Part shown: positions 8,513 through 11,157 of the stretch, piece after piece
How positions within the stretch are numbered: position 1 is the first letter of the stretch
Layout: each line of letters opens with the position of its first letter
Assembly (NCBI GenBank): GCA_030655595.1
Contig: JAUSNQ010000095.1
Span: forward strand, 1-11,157
From: Paludibacter sp.
GTDB taxonomy: Bacteria > Bacteroidota > Bacteroidia > Bacteroidales > Paludibacteraceae
Reading direction: 5' to 3'
DNA: 11,157 nucleotides
Program-made: the position numbers and the translations under genes
Notes under the pieces: model-generated
The model's input: only the letters and a program-made list of their open reading frames with translations
The model's database searches: none
What the model was told of the DNA's origin: nothing

Positions 8513-9979
8513 CGGATACCACTCGTAAGCTCCTGCATCAGGCTCTCCGTCTTCGAGACGGCTTTTACCACTCAAATCAAGTGGGTATTGTGCAGCAATA
8601 ACAGGATTTGCTAATCCACGTGCAGGCGAGATAGAATCAGGAGTAAAGTCGAAGTATTGATTCTTCTCATAATTGAACTTTATATTCTTAAAAATAATTG
8701 TATCAGTTTGTTGAGACCACCGAATATCTGAAAATAATGGCAAGTCAGACGCTTTCGGTTTTCTGATGTATGAATGTTGAATATCTCCCCGATATTGTTG
8801 TTGAAACTTGCTAGCAAGTGTAAATTCATTTCCTGCACTTCCAGAGATGATACAATTTTTGAAAATCGTTTCCATCGGAAGTGGTTTGTTTAAATCCATC
8901 AGCATAACAGCCGGATTTGCATCTCTGCTAATTGGCTGAGCACGATTATTATTAAAATAATTGGTAATGGTGCAATGATAAAAAGCATGTTTGCCTCCAT
9001 TCAAATAGACGGTATAACTGCCCGAATTACTGATCTCTGAGTTTGTAACGAGCAAATCTCCGTTCACAGCGACCAGATTATACAACAAAAAATTGTGAAT
9101 CCGGCTATTGTTAATTTCCAAGGACGGTTTATAGCTTCTGTCTTCATTGTAAAAATAAAGTCCGACATACCCACTACTCATATGAACATGATTCAAGAGA
9201 TGATTGCCGGTTTTTGACAACAAATACACCCCACCCCACTGACCAGAAACGTATTTGTACGGAATAGGGGGTAAATCTATAAGTTTAGGGAACTGAATCT
9301 TATCCAAGCGATCGCCCCGCATGACAATTGGATGATCGAATGTTCCAGTAGCACGCAGATTGCCATAAACTAGCAAGTTTGCATTGTGATGAAAATAAAC
9401 GACAGTGCCTTCAGGTAATGTGAGCGTAACATCAGGGTTTACTCTCAAAGAATCATATACCAGATAAGGCTTGTTGGCACTCAGGATTGTATCTGTAGTT
9501 ATCACTTTTCCTCTGAACACCTCAACATCCTGACCATAAGCTTCAAGCAATACCCGCTGCATTTTATTATCAACAGTGAACATGATTGAATCCTGAACCA
9601 AAACCGGTGTATTTACATCGTTGGGGTTGAGGTTGACCTCAACAAAAATATACAATGAATCCTTTCCTCGGATTACAATATTCTCAAAAGCATTTGTTGA
9701 ACTGATTCTCCCAACATTGATTCTGAAAGTAGAACCGGAACCTCCGGCAAGTCTGATATTGCTGATTGATAGAGAACTGCTACGTTTATTATAAACAAGA
9801 ATTTTCGAAGTTGCGCTTCCTATTTTGGTAAACACCGTATCAAAAGTAAGCGTATCATTCGAAAATACCAACACATTTCCAGATGCATCAGCTTGAAAAT
9901 CATCTTCACAGGAAAAAAAGACAAAAATAAAAGACAAAGCAATTAAGTATGCGAAATATTTTTTAAAAAAATTCATCAT
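8498..9979 (-). CDS. Right-handed beta-helix lipoprotein (choice-of-anchor Q-like C-terminus)
   Basis: 493 residues from ATG 9979; the next codon (9976) is also ATG and equally possible. The frame is open for 22 more codons upstream, but those overlap porT and do not resemble a signal sequence, so I rejected them. MMNFFKKYFAYLIAL plus FVFFSC gives a lipoprotein signal with Cys24. Residues about 35-150 look like an Ig-like (ASH/DUF1573-type) sandwich: LTFDTVFTKIGSATSKILVY, and KDSLYIFVEVNLNP. From about 165 to 440 the pattern is of a parallel beta-helix: LPEGTVVYFHHNANLLVYGN, LRATGTFDHPIVMRG, GQWGGVYLL, then repeated short strands with Asn turns (LEINNSRIHNF, LLVTNSEISNSG, HAFYHCTITNY, IFKNCIISGS). 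The ending, DSISPARGLANP then DAGAYEW, resembles the choice-of-anchor Q domain. It starts 10 bases after porT, so the two probably share an operon. The ligand or enzymatic activity, if any, is unknown. Confidence 0.85.
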   Translation of the reverse strand: MMNFFKKYFAYLIALSFIFVFFSCEDDFQADASGNVLVFSNDTLTFDTVFTKIGSATSKILVYNKRSSSLSISNIRLAGGSGSTFRINVGRISSTNAFENIVIRGKDSLYIFVEVNLNPNDVNTPVLVQDSIMFTVDNKMQRVLLEAYGQDVEVFRGKVITTDTILSANKPYLVYDSLRVNPDVTLTLPEGTVVYFHHNANLLVYGNLRATGTFDHPIVMRGDRLDKIQFPKLIDLPPIPYKYVSGQWGGVYLLSKTGNHLLNHVHMSSGYVGLYFYNEDRSYKPSLEINNSRIHNFLLYNLVAVNGDLLVTNSEISNSGSYTVYLNGGKHAFYHCTITNYFNNNRAQPISRDANPAVMLMDLNKPLPMETIFKNCIISGSAGNEFTLASKFQQQYRGDIQHSYIRKPKASDLPLFSDIRWSQQTDTIIFKNIKFNYEKNQYFDFTPDSISPARGLANPVIAAQYPLDLSGKSRLEDGEPDAGAYEWYPTTIQ

Positions 9980-9989
9980 ATGATTTAAA

Positions 9990-10694
9990 CTACTCGATGT
10001 TGAAGGAGAAAACGAACACACGTGAAAACAACTTAGATATAGCATTGGTATATTTCAAATTTGCGGTGGTACCATCGGTTGGAAATTTCGGAGATAGAAT
10101 ATTCGTTTGTCCCAAATTAAATTTCAGTTCTGGCGACAGTTTAAAGAACTTGAAATACAAATCACAACCGACACCTGCACTGAAATAATAATCCGAAAGC
10201 TTCAAAGTCACGTCTGTTTGCTCATCCCTTCCCAAATCAAAATAAGTCCCTACACCAACCTGAACATAAGGTCTGAAATTGCCGTATCGTTCAGCACTAT
10301 ATCGCAAATATACAGGAATATCAATTGGCAGAGAGAAAATATTCACGACTTTATCATCTTCTAATATTCCAATTGAAGTATCGTAAGTTTTAAAATGCAA
10401 GTTTCGTTCTCCTAACAACAATGAAGGTGTAACCCGAAGGTTGAAATAGCGGTGTAACCGAAGATCGGTTATCAGTCCGACTGTAAATCCGGGCACTAAA
10501 TCAGCAACTTCAGCATAATAAATTTTCCCGTCCTGCACAAGTTCACTATGCTCAATGCCTAAATCCATGTAGTTAGTCCCAAGAGCAAATCCGAAACGAA
10601 AAACTTTATAATCTAAATCTGTTAAATTTCCCTGAGCTGAGATACCAGTCAGAGTTGAAAGTAGAAATATGAGAAGAAAGAGTCTTTTAACCAT
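9990..10694 (-). CDS. porT: PorT-family outer-membrane beta-barrel protein (type IX secretion/gliding)
   Basis: 234 residues with a signal peptide, MVKRLFLLIFLLSTLTGISA, cleaved before Gln21. The mature part is a small outer-membrane beta-barrel (OMP_b-brl_2 type): alternating aromatic and polar strands such as FRFGFALGTNYMDLGI, GFTVGLITDLRLHRYFNLRV, TPSLLLGERNLHF, YVQVGVGTYFDLG and YYFSAGVGCDLYFKF, ending in a strand with aromatic residues (FVFSFNIE). The block of DLRLHRYFNLR and TPSLLLGERNL is what I recognise from Porphyromonas gingivalis PorT (SprT in Flavobacterium), a protein needed for type IX secretion of gingipain-like cargo. A generic barrel of the same fold is the alternative, but length and motifs favour PorT. 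It is the first gene of a likely two-gene unit, with a beta-helix lipoprotein starting 10 bases after its stop. A TAACTTTG promoter-like element lies upstream. Confidence 0.82.
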   Translation of the reverse strand: MVKRLFLLIFLLSTLTGISAQGNLTDLDYKVFRFGFALGTNYMDLGIEHSELVQDGKIYYAEVADLVPGFTVGLITDLRLHRYFNLRVTPSLLLGERNLHFKTYDTSIGILEDDKVVNIFSLPIDIPVYLRYSAERYGNFRPYVQVGVGTYFDLGRDEQTDVTLKLSDYYFSAGVGCDLYFKFFKLSPELKFNLGQTNILSPKFPTDGTTANLKYTNAISKLFSRVFVFSFNIE

Positions 10695-10753
10695 GTTTGA
10701 TGCAATTATCCTATAGAACGTTATAAGAAAATGATTATTGCTTTGAATGGGCG

Positions 10754-10788
10754 CAAAGTTAAGGATATTATTTCACTTTTGCATCAAA
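10754..10788 (-). promoter_or_regulatory. Predicted promoter for porT and the beta-helix gene
   Basis: Minus-strand TAACTTTG (10761 down to 10754) matches TAnnTTTG exactly, with TTTG (10788-10785) 23 bases upstream as a -33 element. Transcription would start near 10747, leaving a leader of about 52 bases before the ATG at 10694. The 135-base gap after the preceding gene holds this site and no obvious terminator hairpin. Confidence 0.5.
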
Positions 10789-10829
10789 GTATTGACTAAG
10801 TAACCGGCATTTGAACACATGTTTACGAA

Positions 10830-11157
10830 TCAAGGCACAAAGTCGAGCCAAAGATTTTCAACCAGATACGGTTTGGGTACAAAATCGAATTTTGCATGAT
10901 CTGCTTCAAATTGAGCATAAATGGATTTTCCGGGTATAATTCCAAATTCAGTATAAATCCGGGGCGACTTTTCTATCAATTTGCTTTCCTCGTAGTTCTG
11001 ATTTGACATCCACTCGATTTCATTCAAATCGTTGAGGACAGGAAACCAGGCCAGTCCTTTGTGCGCCCTCACTTCATCATAATCAAAACCATACTCCCTG
11101 TCGCACCACGCTCCAAATGTCAACGGCACCAATGGATCAGCACTAATTGTTGCGTGC
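10830..11157 (-). CDS. Unidentified protein, C-terminal 108 residues (5' end outside window)
   Basis: The frame is open from the right edge of the window to a TGA at 10832-10830, so only the end of a longer gene is present. A TTG at 11132 could be read as a start, but the frame continues through it to the window edge and the upstream residues (HATISADP) look like ordinary protein; I treat it as internal. The visible part is rich in aromatic and acidic residues: VPLTFGAWCDREYGFDYDEV, GLAWFPVLNDLNEIEW, PRIYTEFGIIPGKSIYAQFE, ending NLWLDFVP. It has no membrane segment, no repeats and no type IX secretion C-terminal domain. I do not recognise the family. It lies 135 bases upstream of porT on the same strand, where some Bacteroidota carry ubiE. 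What is visible does not look like a UbiE methyltransferase. Confidence 0.7.
   Translation of the reverse strand, partial: HATISADPLVPLTFGAWCDREYGFDYDEVRAHKGLAWFPVLNDLNEIEWMSNQNYEESKLIEKSPRIYTEFGIIPGKSIYAQFEADHAKFDFVPKPYLVENLWLDFVP

Noticed and set aside
9980..10045. A 22-codon N-terminal extension of the beta-helix lipoprotein starting at 10045
   Set aside because: It would overlap the end of porT and put a non-signal stretch before an otherwise normal lipoprotein signal; the ATG at 9979 or 9976 gives a standard start.

Overview
The window looks like chromosomal DNA from a member of the Bacteroidota, probably Bacteroidia or a nearby class. The evidence is an S1 ribosomal protein with the phylum's long charged tail, a pyrG-yidC pair, a GldB-type lipoprotein, a PorT-family outer-membrane protein, a FISUMP-domain lipoprotein, AT-rich DNA, start codons without Shine-Dalgarno sequences, and several upstream sequences matching the Bacteroidota -7 element TAnnTTTG. 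PorT and GldB together suggest type IX secretion and possibly gliding ancestry, although the secretion core genes are not here.

Left part, plus strand (1-5376): the 3' end of rpsA closes with a strong hairpin terminator. A predicted promoter then leads into pyrG (CTP synthase), followed 23 bases later by yidC (membrane insertase). These two probably share a transcript. A GldB-like lipoprotein gene follows after 129 bases.

Right part, minus strand (5359-11157): a LutA/YkgE-type CCG-domain protein converges on gldB, and the two coding ends overlap by 18 bases. Upstream of it are a 170-base spacer with GC-rich inverted repeats, a FISUMP lipoprotein, a secreted endonuclease/exonuclease/phosphatase-family protein, and a two-gene unit of porT followed by a beta-helix lipoprotein. 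The FISUMP, nuclease-like and porT genes each have a promoter-like sequence upstream. The right edge holds the last 108 codons of an unidentified gene.

The left part is housekeeping: translation, CTP synthesis and membrane-protein insertion. The right part is mostly exported surface or periplasmic proteins: three predicted lipoproteins counting GldB, one secreted enzyme and one beta-barrel. I see no tRNA or rRNA, insertion sequence, CRISPR array or phage genes. I did not find a convincing new multi-gene system. The points most worth a second look are the inverted repeats at 6131-6190, the LutA-like gene without LutB or LutC, the porT/beta-helix pairing, the unidentified gene beside porT, and a 21-base tandem duplication spanning a stop codon at 8471-8512.
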